The notes: a model not told the origin generated them from the sequence alone. DNA of 64,000 bases from Takakia lepidozioides (GCA_030704615.1 CM060732.1:26906001-26970000); one strand, 5' to 3'; positions 45,895 to 58,788 are shown, counted from the first letter of the stretch. Numbers and translations are program-made.

Positions 45895-46529
45895 CAGTGT
45901 TGTGCGGATATTTGATATTTTCAATATCAGTTGGTTACAGATGTTCAACTTTAACCTTGTGTTGAGATCCTCTAGTTTTGGGTTGCAGGGTTTTGGAGCT
46001 TTCTCATTTGAATTATCCTGTCAGTTGGCAACACATATAGTTTTTAAGCATATACAATAATGAACAAATGGCTGGATGGCCTCACGCAGTGGAAGCCCAA
46101 GTTTTTGTGAAACAAATAAAACTCTCCAAATTCAAAAATGTAATATATTAAAATATTTTTAAGATGAATTGAAGTTAGGGTCAGCTTATGACATGCCTCA
46201 TCCAGTTCACGACATGCCTCATTGTCTACGAGTCAACCCAATATCCTGCTATTATCCAGATTATAACCTTCAGTTCTTAATGTTGGTAAAAGGGTTCATA
46301 ACCTGCCTCTTTGGGCCACTACCTACCTAAGTCCCGGATCAAATCAAGCAAAACAAAAAACACGAGAATGGGTTCCCAACCGATGGGCGGTTATCTCAGC
46401 TCTTCATATCTAGCGTTTCCTAACATAGGCAGGTATTTCACTTATTGACCTTATGCAGATCCACCTATATACATCTAGGTTGGGACCTGCTGGGGATGTG
46501 AGGCAGAATCAAACCTTTGCGCAACACTG
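45895..46529. mobile_element. Non-autonomous hAT-type element (635 bp)
   Basis: The left end CAGTGTTGTGCGGA and the complement of the right end CAGTGTTGCGCAAA match at 11 of 14 positions. Flanks GTTTTTAC (45887-45894) and CTTTTTAC (46530-46537) are 8-bp near-duplications. There is no transposase. The terminal sequence relates it to the element at 6218-7076. Confidence 0.6.
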
Positions 46530-46950
46530 CTTTTTACCAAAACCAAAAAGGTGGCAATTTTTTGAAACTGCAATATGTCCTCTCCCCCCATCACTACAAA
46601 GGAGGTATAACCAAATCTTTCCAAAAACTCAGAAAAATTAGTTAGAAAGGTGGCCATAAAGGATGCCCCGTGGAAAATTCAATTAGCCTATCTATTTAGG
46701 AATTTCGATAAGATTAATGCTTTTTACCTACTTTAGAGAAGTTGCATAAACTTTTAATGCTCACAAAAAAGATATAAGATTCTTATTCCTATGGCCAATT
46801 GTGTCATGAAGTTAACAAGGTTTTGCTGATTTTTGTGAGAAAAATTTAGATGTTTAGGGGTCAAGGTCAACCCAATCCATAGTAATAAACCCAAAAAAGA
46901 TCTCATCAGTGGAATACATTAGGAACCTACGCCTGGTTGGATCCACTCAA
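46530..46950. other. No gene seen
   Basis: AT-rich spacer between the hAT element and a short tandem duplication. Confidence 0.35.
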
Positions 46951-47145
46951 GGTATGGTTGTTCCATGGAAACAAATGCATAGTAATAAACTCACATTCAT
47001 CTATCAACGGACCACATATGGAACATAGTGAACATGTGCCCAATTGGGATGCACACAAGATATGGTCATTCCATGGAAATAAATGCATAGTAATAAACTC
47101 ACATCCATCTATCAATAGAACACATACGGAACATAAAGAACCTTT
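46951..47145. repeat. Two-copy tandem duplication (~110 bp)
   Basis: Copies start near 46951 and 47061 and share TTCCATGGAAA.AAATGCATAG, TAATAAACTCACAT and CATCTATCAA. Confidence 0.85.
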
Positions 47146-47680
47146 GATTCCTTTCATAACCTCCTGTTCCGGTTTTTACAAACTCTAAAAATCAAAGAAC
47201 CTCCTGGTCCAGTTTTTTCATATATTTTTTATGGATGGAACCAACGGTTGTGGATAATTGTAAAAACCTTGAAAAAAAAAAAAAAACCTCAAAGAACAGG
47301 CAGTTTTCATTAAATAACCGGTGGATCTTTGGCAGATCTTTGACAGTTTTCAGGCTGGTTATTTCAAAACTACGTAACCGGCGCTTATGAACCTGTATTG
47401 GTTCTTTGTTTTTTTAAGAACTGTGGTTATATAAAAGATTTTGACCTCGAAAATGGATCGGCTACTTGCATTACAAAGGAATTATGGGGGTTAAAATCCG
47501 AAAAGAAATTGCAAGAAAGTACCAGTGGTGGAGTATCAGGTACCTTTAGTGCTATCATGGACCTGTTAAAAACATGCCCTATAGCGGCCTTTCTACATTG
47601 TTTTTCTCCCCACTTGCGCCCTGGGTAGAACATGTGGCCCCGGAGCTACTTTAAAAAATAAAAATAAAAATAAAAACATT
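47146..47680. other. No gene seen
   Basis: The stretch has scattered CCGGTT / AACCGG motifs and an A-run at 47272-47286. No gene is recognised. Confidence 0.35.
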
Positions 47681-47950
47681 GATTGCAAACAATGCATAGT
47701 CCCCTGCTAAAGGCTGCTAAAGGCTGAAAGCGGGCAGGGCCAACAAAACTCAAAAACACTAATTGCAAATGAATGCATAGTCATTGGTGAAGGGTAAAGG
47801 CTGGCAGGGCCAACAAAACTAAAAAACACTGATTGCAAAGGAGTGCACAGTGCCTTCTGAAGGCTAAAGGCTGGCAGGGCCAATAAAACTCCAAAACACT
47901 GATTGCAAACAAATGCATAGTCCCTGCTAAAGACAGGGCCAACAAAACTC
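47681..47950. repeat. Four-copy tandem repeat (~70-80 bp)
   Basis: Copies start near 47681, 47761, 47831 and 47901 with ATTGCAAA followed by ATGCATAGT, and end in CAGGGCCAACAAAACT. The length varies through an internal CTGCTAAAGG segment. Confidence 0.85.
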
Positions 47951-48654
47951 ATGGACAAACTTGCCTGCATTGCGGAGGGTTCCCCTTCGTACGCTTTCGG
48001 CTAAAGGCTTTAAAGGCGGTGCCAATAAACCCATGTGACTCTTCCACAAACTTTCCTCTATTCCTGAGGTTTCCCCTGTACGGCTCCTTCCAAGAATTAT
48101 TTTTCCTTGGCTTCTAATTTGATGAAGAAGGTCTCCTGCCAGGTTTTTGTTTTTTAAAATACACACAAAGTGATGACGCCACTTTACATTTCGTCAATGG
48201 TACGGATATAATGGCCGCAAACACGATCCCTTCCAATCACCGTAGATATTAGCAAGACTGTAATGGGTATGACCAGGACTTGAGTGTTGAGGTTTGAGGG
48301 GCGGTCCCACCTTTCAAAGTGCAGGGCAATGTATTGGGGTAAAGCCTCACCACAAGGCCATTACGTGGTTCAGGGCCAGGGGGGCAACCAGCCCCAGACC
48401 TCAGACCTAGGGCCTGAGGACCAGGTAATGGACGAAACTGCAGCTTTACCCTATGAAAGAAACGAAATCATAGGGGAGTACGTTGTATTTGGGGAAAGTA
48501 TGTTGCATTTCGGTGTAATTTAGTCATGCAGATATATCATACTTCTCCATGATATTTCCATGTAATAAGCATACTGAAACTACACACTAAAAAATGATGA
48601 GGTTCTTTACGTTTGCTCTTACTCAATCTACATCTGTAGGTATACCCTAATTTA
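47951..48654. other. No gene seen
   Basis: Spacer without recognisable coding or RNA features. Confidence 0.35.
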
Positions 48655-48739
48655 CGTGTCCAGTGTCCACCTTCCCTCGGAAGGCAGTAGCCCTTCCTTT
48701 GGGAGGCATCAATAACTAACTAACTAACTAACTAACTAA
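48655..48739 (+). mobile_element. 3' end of a tRNA-derived SINE with (AACT)n tail
   Basis: GTGTCCACCTTCC, GGAAGGCAGTAGCCCTTCC and GGGAGGCATC match the body of the SINE at 24119 (read on its own sense strand). Six copies of TAAC follow at 48715-48739. The 5' half with the A and B boxes is missing. Confidence 0.65.
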
Positions 48740-48814
48740 CTTGGCCGAAAGGTGCTGGGGGGTACGTGGTGCTGTGGTAGTATCATAGATATGCAAGGCA
48801 GGACATTGACAAAT

Positions 48815-49245
48815 GCCTCTCATTTTACAATATTAGCGTTGTTATGGCGCACAAGTGAGCTGAGTGGTGGGCCCCGTGCACGGACGCCCGGCTCCCCCAC
48901 TTGCCCCCGCCGCTCCGCGCGGTCGCCTAGCCGCGCCGCTCACCCCACGGCTGCAGCAGCCACGGCCTAGCCCCCACGCCGGCAGCTCCCCCCGTGCCCC
49001 CAGTCCGCCGCAGCTGGTCTGCTGAGCCAGTCCCCTCACGTCCACTCTGCCAGTCTGCCTGCCAGTCCGCTGCCCATGAGTCCGCTTCCCTCCAGTCTGC
49101 CCGTCCGCCCGTCTGGCCGGCCAGTACGCTGGTGGGCGTTCCCTCAGCCAGTCCCCTGCCATCCAGTCTGACGACGACGCCCGATCTGGGCCGTCCATTT
49201 CAAAACCCATCCGAGCCTTCCCTTTTTAGGGCCTAAACCTTGCGA
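48815..49245. repeat. Left long terminal inverted repeat, Mutator element 2
   Basis: It aligns with the complement of 52230-52656 over its full length. The inner border is near GATCTGGGCCGTCC and TTTTTAGGGC (49182-49233). Confidence 0.8.
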
Positions 49246-52229
49246 CCAAATCCGGGCTGTCTCTACTGAGGGCCCGTTGTTGTCCGATGTTGGGTAGGCG
49301 TTTCCACGCACGCCCGTCTTCTTCTTGTGCACGAGCGACGTTCATGATGATGAAGGGTGTGCCTGAACATGGCAGGACTAGCGGGGCGGGATCTATAGCC
49401 ACCATCGTGCATATGCTTCCACTATTTTTGCCTGTTTGTTGTGCTTTAGGGTATCTTGGGCTTTCTGGTATGGTTGTATGTCAGAAATATGCTACTGCCT
49501 TATCTGTCCTCCATATTGTCATCTGCTTCTAAAGTCCAGTCGAAGACACATTGTTAGACCCACGTTGTAGGTTTATCCTGCGGTCTACCCCAGTGCAGGA
49601 TTGCATTTGAAGCACGATTTGCGGCCATGAACCCGTATTCATGAATTTGCTCTTGGGAGCCGGATTAGGAGAGGTAGGTCTGGCAGGGAAGCGTCTTCCG
49701 CACCCGATCAAGACTTGTGCACGGTTCTTACCACCCAGGTATTATCATAGGGGGATCACTACTGGCTCTCTTCATTTGCTTAGGTCAGCGAGAGTTAGTC
49801 ATCATTTAGACCTTAATCTTGCTGTGCGGAGGGCATACGACAGATTCTCCTTGCAACCCACCGAAGCGCTCTTTTTGGGTGGCGTGGTCCCCTCTACAAT
49901 ACATGAGATCTCCCATATCTTTCAACAAGTTTGCAGCAGTGGTAGGATCCTTTGTCTTCTTGCATGATTGTTTTGCCCAAGCCTTACGGATATGCCAAAG
50001 GCACAGGAATATGAGTAATCCGTCAAAAAAAATTCTGCACAACACACATGTGCACATTAGACTCTTGAGAGGGGACTGCACCGGTGGACTGTACCTGCGG
50101 CGGTGAGTATGAGTGGACTGTGCTAGCGGACAGACAGAATGGAGTGCCCTACTAGACAGTACTATGCAATGACCTTAATAGGATGACTAAGCAGGAGGAG
50201 TAATGAGGACCTCTGTCCAGTGTACTTCCCCGGCGGACTGTATCAGCGGACTGTGCCAGCGGATTGCAGCAGTGGACTAACATTTTGCACTGTCCAGTGG
50301 ACTGACCCAGTGGACAATACAATGCACTCCAATGCACATCCACTACAAGGACGGCTGACCCACTTCCCATTACCAGTAGGACTTCCCAGTGGACTTTCGC
50401 GTCAGGATGTTCCAGCAGACTGTATGAGCGGACTGTCACTGGACTGACATTGTGGGACAACAGACTTACCGAATTGCGTTAATTTCTGCCTCGGCATCAT
50501 CCACAATGAAGGCATTGGGTCACTAGTTAGGCATAGCTCCGAGGAGTGAATCGTGCAAAGCTACCATCCATGGCACTAGGTTAGTGGTCCGGTTCCTCGC
50601 GGATATGATATAGGCAACAGGTATACCGTTCAACCACTCGTCGAATATCATCAATGTGTACAATGAAAACTGTTCGAATGGACAATGACAGATGGTTAGA
50701 ACATGCAAAGTTTGGCAAGTTGTGTACGACAAGACTCGGTCTTTTGCAGAGTACACATGAAACATACAGAGAGGATCTGTCGCGCACCTCACTTCGGTAA
50801 TCTCCCCTTCAAGTCATAGTTACTTGTTTTGATACTCGCACCTAATTCCCAAACTGGCCACTTGGCCAACTTGGAGCTTCGGTTGCTCACCAAGACATAA
50901 CGGTCCCCATTTGCTCCTCCACAAGACCTTCTCTCAATTTGGGCCTAGTGGAAATTCCTTTTGGTTGTTGGCAGTCTGGAACAGCTCCCCACACCTTGGT
51001 CGTTTTCCGGCTCTCACGCTTACTCACTAGTTTTTGGTCATCAACGGGCTTGCACTGTTCTCGGGGTTACTACTCCCTATATATACTTCTGTGACTGTCC
51101 GCGGGGGTTTCACAAACAACACCGTCCTTTTATGGCGAACCACCACGAAGACCCTCCATTCCCGGTGGTGCGCCTTGAGGGCAGGGGGTCGGGACACAAA
51201 ATGGGCTGCCCCTGTGGTGGGGGCAGTGGCAACAATAGAGACGGGGGCTGAAGCACCCTTGAGTGCCCAAGGCACTCAAGGAGACGGAGGCGCTCACTAG
51301 TTGGAACCCCGCACACCGGGTTGCGGTGTAGGTGGTTCCACGAGGGGTGGTGGTAGCTTAGTGGGACTTAGTGGGGGTGACATATAACTCACCATGGGGC
51401 GGAGACCTTGTGGTGGGAGTCGTGGGGAGTCTTGGGACTCATCACGGTCCAATGGGGCCGTGGTGGGTAGGCCAAGACTCACCGCGATTCAGCGATGACA
51501 CACACAATTTCTACGCCAATGTTGCATGGTACTATGCTATGCTGCTCCCACAAGTCCATGGAATCGAATGAATAATACCTTGTCATGATTTGTCCCAAAG
51601 GTTGCATCGCATGCAACGATGCGGGTATGTCATAATTCCAACATTTGTCGTTTCTGCCAAGGAGTCTGAATGCCTATATGAAATCATAGTAGGTGGGAAA
51701 CAAAAATGGCAATACACATGCAATGATTGTACAAAATGATTGTGAGGATGGTGCACACATGGTACTGTTCAGGAATGTGTTGCCTCTGGGCTCTTTTCGC
51801 ATGCCGCGTTCCACTTTAGTATGGACAGTAACCCAAACCTGAGTGGGGTAGTCTACCAAACTCTCATCTCCAAGGATAAAGTCATCAAATCTATCCCAAG
51901 GTATGCAGGCCTTCTGAACATTCACTCGCACACCCATATACCCATATTGCGTGTCACTCTTCCAACGGAGGTCCTTCCTATTGAAGGGTCCTGGTTTTGG
52001 TGTTTGCAAACATTGTCGAAGAGGCCGTATTAGCGGGCTTTCCGTTTCCAATATGTCATGGCCTTCTGCTTGCACATCCACGCCCTGTATAGTACAATGG
52101 ACACAATTCAAAACATGTAAGAAACGCGCCGCAGTACCCTGGACACGATCGACAACGTGCAAGGAGCAACAGTGCGCACGTTCGCGGCTGCTGGCAAGTG
52201 TCAGGCGGCAGGGATAAGGTTTCAATTCA
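49246..52229. other. Interior of Mutator element 2, no recognised gene
   Basis: Segment 50080-50460 has a dozen or more GGACTG / CAGTCC motifs, like the inverted ends. Segment 51290-51480 is GTGG-rich. No frame resembles a transposase or a host gene that I can name. Confidence 0.4.
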
Positions 52230-52656
52230 TGCCCTAAAATTGGAGGGCTCAGATGGGATTTAGGCACGGATGGTCCAGATCCGGTCTTGTCAGTGGACTG
52301 GAAGTTGGGGGATTGGCGCAGCGGACTGGCCACCAGTGTACTGGCCGGCAGACTGGCGCAGCGGACTAGCCGGCAAGCTGACGTAGCAGACTGGCCGGCA
52401 GACTGGAGGGAAGCGGACTCATGGGCAGCGGACTGGCAGAGTGGACGTGGACGAGGACTGGCTCAGCGGACCAGCCGTGGCGGATTGGAGGCGCGGGGGG
52501 AGCTGTCGCGGCTGCTGCAGCCGCGGGGTGAGTGGGCGTGGCTGGGCGACCGCGCGGAGCGGGGGGGGGGGAGGGGGGCGCGGGCATCCGTGCACGTGGC
52601 CCACCGCTCAGCTCGCGCGTGCGCCATAACAATGCTAATATTGTAAAATGAGAGGC
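52230..52656. repeat. Right long terminal inverted repeat, Mutator element 2
   Basis: It is the complement of 48815-49245. It contains a G-run at ~52560-52571 and ends at C 52656, next to the target copy. Confidence 0.8.
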
Positions 52657-52665
52657 TTGACAAAT

Positions 52666-54529
52666 TGCCCTTAATTGAAGGGCAAATTGCCTCTTTAAGA
52701 AAAAGTTGGATGACACCTCCCAAAGGTTGTCTTTTCATCCCTGGGGAAATTGCCTCTAGGGTCTAGACTTGCAATCAGGCTGGGCATCACAAGTCACAAC
52801 TCCACACCGACCAGGGTGCAAAATAAAGTAAAACAATAAAGATAAAAACAAAATTAAGAGAATTAACTGTACGGTGGGTCTTTTGGATTCCCATGGGATC
52901 CACTAATGATAAGGGCTTTACCGGTGAGGGCTTCCCACATGAATATTGCCTGGTTTGACTGTATATGGCAAAGGGGAGTTCAGAGCCCTGTCCTTTCACC
53001 CCAAAAGTGGCCAGAGATAGGAATCAGAAGCTTGAAAAGTGTAGGGATGTGAAGAGAGCCCGAAAGTGAATCTTCCCGAAGTTTAAGTCGTTCGGTTAGC
53101 TCAAATAGAATATTCTTGAGGCACGCCCCTTCCGTGGGAACAAAAAAATCAAGACCCCACCAAGAGGGCAAATGATTTTGCAGTACCCTTTGTGCCTCGT
53201 GGAAGGGCATCTCAACCACATTCCTATTGAAGGAGACAGCACACATGGGTGATATTCTCTTGATATACCCTCCGGGTTATTAGCTATTACCTACATGTGA
53301 GGACTACGTTGTCAATATATAAGGAATATCCAGGACGCACTGCCAGCAAATTACGATTTGGGCAGCGCAGATAGCCATAATCTCTTTGTTGGGGCCTACA
53401 ATTTTGCTCTCTAAATGCCCATAGGACATGAACTGGGGAAGACGTGAGGATTTGGAAAAAGTAAGTGCAACCCCTTGCGGGTCAATCTGGCGTTTAGGGG
53501 TTAAGTACCTTATATCTTGACTGGTTCCAATTGGGGAGAGGCTCCCATTGATGGATGAATATATATGTATATATACATATATATACATATATGTATGTAT
53601 TGTCTGATATTATTCAATAAGTTTCAATGATCTCAAATACACATTAAATTCCAGAAAAATCTAATGCATAACATAAATGAATAGATACATCCAATCATCA
53701 AATGCAGGGTTGGGTGACCTACATAATTGGCAGAGCCTAACTAGTGTCCTTGTTTTTTCCTTTGGGGTGCGGGCTCCCATTTTTCTTACTTTTTCTTACT
53801 ACCTAGTAAGAAAAACAGAAACAAAAACTTGGGAGATACAAATAAAAGAGAATAGGAGAAATAGCTGTAAAGCACAAAGAAGTTGGTGGACCCATGGGTG
53901 TAGAGGCTATTGGCGTCCATCATGACACTTTGGTACACGATGTACATATTCTCCAGAATGCTTACGATCTTCTGTGCATATGAGATAGCGACATGCTGCT
54001 ATTCTCATGTTATCCTTGGTTAATATTGTAGAACAGGGATTCATATAGTATGGGAAACAAAAAAAAGCTTTCTGTCTCATGTTGCAATATTTCTTATTCC
54101 CCCATGCAATTCAGACCCCATGACGAGTGCCGCCCCCCTCTTGCTGGCTGATGTTTTTCGGGAAGGTTTGAGGGGTGCTTATCTATGTGCTTTGATAGTT
54201 TGCAATGCGACACATGGTTAGCCGTTTCATGTACCCGGGATTCGCAGTCGTACTGGACATGTTGGGTCCACATGGAAAGGGGAGCATGTATCACACCTAT
54301 ATTTGTCAATGCTACATGACAAATCGTTGAGAAGCCATGTACGCAATCAAATAATAAAAGGTATGGTCGCTTGTGTACGGTCCCACTTTTACCTACTACC
54401 CTTTTGGCCTCTTGCACCATGTGTTTTCTTTGTGTTCTCATGTATCCTCGCTACCGGACAAACCCCAAAAAAAAGGGGAAAAAAGGAAAAATTAAACACT
54501 TGTTGCTTGACAATTGCCAAAAGGAAACC
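52666..54529. other. No gene seen; (TA) microsatellite
   Basis: An ATATATGTATATATACAT-type tract lies at about 53560-53600. The start (about 52700-52740) contains GATGACACCTCCCAAAGG, a SINE-tail relic. No coding region is recognised. Confidence 0.4.
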
Positions 54530-54960
54530 ATCTTTTTCAGAAGCATGTGTAGCATGTGATGATGGAGATGGCATGATTCAGTGAGTGTCTGGCATGACTT
54601 ATGCAGCCTGTGATTGCGCTGTTAAGCAGAAGGTGAAGATGCATTTCCAACTGATATGCTGCAAAGAGTGTTATCATCCAGAGAGAGAGAGAGAGCGAGA
54701 GAGAGGAATCGTTATAATATGTTGCACAATTCACGCAATCATCGACATCTGCAAACGTGGGTACGATTTGACAATTCTGAGCTTTGCAGTCCTGCATTGC
54801 TCGCGCAGACGTGTGTCAGCTGCGTTTGCTCCATCCACCTGCTTCTGCCGCTCATGCGATCTGCAAGTTTTCCTTTCCGATGGATAGATGCGTGGCTAGA
54901 GAGAGTTGATCCACCCTGGCCTGCTGCACCGAACTGTACTAGCTACTAACCATCCTTGTA
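54530..54960 (+). pseudogene. Possible PHD-finger-like exon fragments
   Basis: Near 54540-54580 one frame reads EACVACDDGDGMIQ, which looks like the start of a PHD zinc finger (C..C DDGD.MI.C). About 20-90 bp later another frame has ACDCAVKQ and ICCKECYHP. A (GA)n run at 54680-54704 follows. Frames do not join and no gene model can be made. The call is weak. Confidence 0.25.
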
Positions 54961-57900
54961 ACGGCTCAGTTCATGGCGTCGCTGGCACGGCCAGCGCCAC
55001 ATGCCCCTCTCAATTTGCCACAAAATTTCCAGAATGTGAATAGTCATCCTTCAGTCGATTCACGCAAGAAGAAATCATGCGGAAGACTTGGATTATTGTT
55101 ATAATCATGGAAGGCAGCTTGAGACACTGGAACTTGGATTCACCTGCAATCTCGGTATTAATCTAGTAAGACCAAACAACAGTTGCGAGCTCTCCAAACT
55201 CCGCAAGAACACGTACCGGAGGTGAAATTTAACAAAGAGGATATAAGTGTGATTGTCTGACCGATCAATCTAAGACCTTCAGTTCCAATTTTGACCATGA
55301 CCATCTACCATCAGTCTTGAGCAAAATTCATTCATGAACTGGGAAGGCACCAAAGAAAATGTTTGGGCCGTAGTACTCACGCCTTCACTGGTAACTAGAC
55401 TTTGTTTTGTCACTACTGAATTGTTCTCGCAGTGGGCCATGTGGTGTTTCACATTTATGCACCAATTGTTTTTAAATAAATTAATAAAAACATTTGGAAA
55501 CATCCCGGATCTGGCAAACATCATTGGGGCCCTTCAATTAAAGTGACAGTAGAAATAACCTCTTTCATAGTAATCTTGCCATGAGGCACCCAGCACAAGG
55601 CGGCTGATGGAACACCTAGAAGATCATACATAACATGAACTATTCATCTGAGCTACTGCTGAAACAATTTGAGGGCTAACAAAATACTAATATGCTCATA
55701 ATAAATAAATAAATAAATGCTAATATGCTAATATATTTTTTATAAAAATTTAAAAATGTCTTAAAAAATGTGTGGCATGAGTCCAAGTCAAAGCCTCTGT
55801 CCCCTTTGCTTCAAAAACAAAAACAAAAACAAAAACGTCTAAGATTTGGACCTAAAAGACCCATGTTAATCTATAACTGGTCCAAACAAAGCATAGATGA
55901 AGGAGTGAGAAGGTCAAGCAAGGCAGACCAGGCGTGGCCATGGCAGCACCACTCCAACCCGGTCCCTTTCAGGCGCTTTTTCGTGCCACCTATAGATATG
56001 GATTGTTTGTCCAGTATGGATGGATGGATTGACAATTGCTCGTTCATAATTGATGATCGGAATGTCATTTTAAAACGTCCCATGATGAGAAGGGAGGGTA
56101 AACATCCAACAAATGGCCCACTGGTCAGGGCACAAGGCCACCTTACAAGTGGTCTTGGTTGTATTGTGTATGTTGGATGTCACCCATTTTAGAAGGTGTT
56201 CACCTTCCAAACAGAAGACAATAGCCGTTTCCGATGAAGTGACACCATAAGTTACGTCCGTCTTTTCTCTCTCTCTCTCTCCGCTCTTATGGGACAGTTG
56301 GTGGTAGGCCATATATGAAACGTCAGAACCAACGGGATCGCGCCGTACTAGTAGTTTACTAAAAACATCATGCTGCGTCATCTCGTTCCATACACCCACA
56401 AGTAACTCTACCAATATTTGCATAATGGCTCCTCCGTGTCCAAGGTGGGATCTACTATAACATACTGCTTCCGTCATGGCTTGCCGTGCGTTAGAGCCTT
56501 ATGGCGGCCATGTGCCTTTAAGGGTTTTCATTTTCTCCCCTTCAAATAATCTAAAATTAAACCAGGGCCTATGTCCCCTGTTCAGGTTTAAAATTTTAAA
56601 CTTACTGCTAGTCATAGTGAGATCTATTTTCATCCATAAAACTCATAACATTATGCACTTATATATGTTCATATAAAATTCATCCTCTTCCATGGGAGTC
56701 ATCCATTTTCTACTGCATCAATTATGATACTCTCAGGGTAGGCCTGATACCATCCATAACTGTGGATACGATTTGGTTTTAGAATACTCGATAACTATCA
56801 CTATGCATACCGGAACTGAAAACGTTTTTGAGATATCCTGACTTCCGTAACTGTGGGTATGTTTTGTTTTTAAGAGAATATTTGTTACGCCGGCCAGTAG
56901 CCGCCAAAAGTGAATACTGTAGACCCCTTCAATGTCTGGCGCATCGCTTCCGAATATTTAATTATTTCAGAGAAAGTAGGTCCGGCACCTAAATTTAGAT
57001 TTTTACAATTTTTGAACAAGTTGGTCACATACATGTAAATTACCTCTAGGGAGGTAATTAGGGTCTATCCTCTAGAGGATAACCCTAACCCAAAATTCTT
57101 TATCGCTTCAACATTGATGTCATTACTTTTCTGAATATTTCAGACAAACAAAATTTGAACTAATAAACGCCGGACATCGAAGGACTCTACGGTAACATGG
57201 TGCGTAGTGCTGCATACCAAGACCTCATAGATGGGCATATCTCTATTGCCTATAACCTATCAACGCTGGTAATTTGAATCCGATAATTTTGAAATGCCCG
57301 CACCTGCTGGTAGGGAAACTTGAAACATAACATCTACATTATCCGTTAAATGTATAAAGTTATGTTCATTTCAGTTTTTTACCAAATAATATAAAAATTG
57401 AAATTAAGTATATGATGTTTTGAAGCCTTTTGCTCTTGCCCTAGCCACTGGATAAATATCAAAGCATTTTACTCCAAATTCTACTTAGGCGTTCAGCTAC
57501 AATGCCTCCGGCGCCTATCAAAAGGGTGAGCAGTCGTTTCTTTTTTTTTGAAAAAATAAATTATTATTATTTTAAACGGTGATCATTTGACCATTCACAA
57601 ATTAATTATTACTATGGATTGGGTATTTATTGTGACAACCAAGATATACCATACCTGTTTGGTTTAAAACCCAACTGTCTGCTATAAGACGGCCTTGTGC
57701 TACAGCCACTGGGCCATCTCACGGAAACTATCAAATCATATACGTTGGACATAGAGGCTGCTCAAAGGGTGATGGGGACTCTTGACATCAATCAATTATA
57801 GGCTGACGGCCATCATCCAAGGCTATCAATCATCCCTTAGGTCATCAAATCCGTCCTATCCTCCTTTTCCCACTGCTACCCTGCTGGTGATTCAGGTCAT

Positions 57901-58530
57901 GGAACTTCACTAGCAGAACAAACCAGCACATCATATTTCCATAGACACAATCGATATTGAGAGTCCCATATCTGGTGTTTCATACCAAATCCCCATTCTT
58001 TATTGTTTTGGAGGTGAGAAAGTTGTTCTTATTTGTAAACTAAAATACAGGGTCTGAAGGGAGGGATGCAAGGAAGAAGCACATTATTGCTGAAGGTAAG
58101 CCCGTGACATAACCTATCGTGGGTCAATCCAGTCAATCTCGATGCTTCAAAGAAACGGTTATGGACTAGGTAGCCGGGGAGGTCGGAGACCGGCTACCGG
58201 GTGTAGCAGGGGAGGGTAGCCAGTCAAGCCTCCCCGTCTACTGGACATAACCAAGGTTTCTGGACATATTGAGCCACTACATGATGCACAATAACCCTGT
58301 CAGTCATCCAAGTGCTGTGGTAGAGCTGGCGGTGGTGCGCTGCAGGCCTGTCCAAGACAAATTAAACGCTGCCACGTAAGCAATGCCTCCAAACCTTGGT
58401 TATGTTCGGATAACCAGCTTGAGCCGTCGGTTACCGGATGCAGCGCTACCACGCCTCACCTACACGTGTAACCCATGGCCTCTCGCTGGTTGTCTAGTCC
58501 TTGGCAGGACAAAAATAATGTAGAAATTGT
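54961..58530. other. Gene-poor spacer with SINE relics
   Basis: Positions 56175-56260 contain a minus-strand SINE body (AGGTGTTCACCTTCC, TGACACCATAAGTTACGTCC). On the minus strand at about 57723-57655, a tRNA-like head TGGCCCAGTGG with a later GGTTTTAAACC resembles another polymerase III-derived element. Simple AAAAAC repeats lie at 55815-55840 and AAAT repeats at 55700-55718. No gene is recognised. Confidence 0.45.
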
Positions 58531-58535
58531 CCTAG

Positions 58536-58788
58536 GGTGGGTCACTATAAAGAAGTCCTGATTGCTTACTGCAGGGTGGGCCTGGGGGTGGAGTTGCTGT
58601 TAGAGCCAGAGCTATCGGTTGAGATAGAGAGCGGCCAAATAGAGTGTTTGGCATATGTGGTGCCAAGTGCCAGGGTGCTGGATGCCTCTCCAATTTGATC
58701 CATTCCAACCCTTGCCCTAATAGCAACTCCACCCCCAGGGCCGCACTTTGCACTAGTCAATTAGGTGCTTCTTTGTAGTGACCCACTG
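58536..58788. mobile_element. MITE-like inverted-repeat element (~250 bp)
   Basis: Inverted arms about 70 bp long include a perfect 18-bp core, CCTGGGGGTGGAGTTGCT (58581-58598) against its complement (58722-58739), and the outer GTGGGTCACTA.AAAGAAG against CTTCTTTGTAGTGACCCAC (58768-58787). About 115 bp separate the arms. No target duplication is clear. Confidence 0.7.

Larger units (their letters stand above)
48815..52656. mobile_element. Mutator-type element 2 with long GC-rich inverted ends, non-autonomous
   Basis: An identical 9-bp duplication TTGACAAAT flanks the element (48806-48814 and 52657-52665). The ends begin GCCTCTCATTTTACAATATT and are long inverted repeats of ~430 bp (48815 to about 49245, and about 52230 to 52656). 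They match at 37 of the first 38 bases and remain clearly alignable throughout. The repeats are very GC-rich and contain many (C)CAGTCTGCCGG / GCGGACTGG units. The interior has no transposase. Its first part (about 50080-50460) again carries many GGACTG motifs. Open frames in the interior are not recognised, so it may hold captured DNA. Confidence 0.8.
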
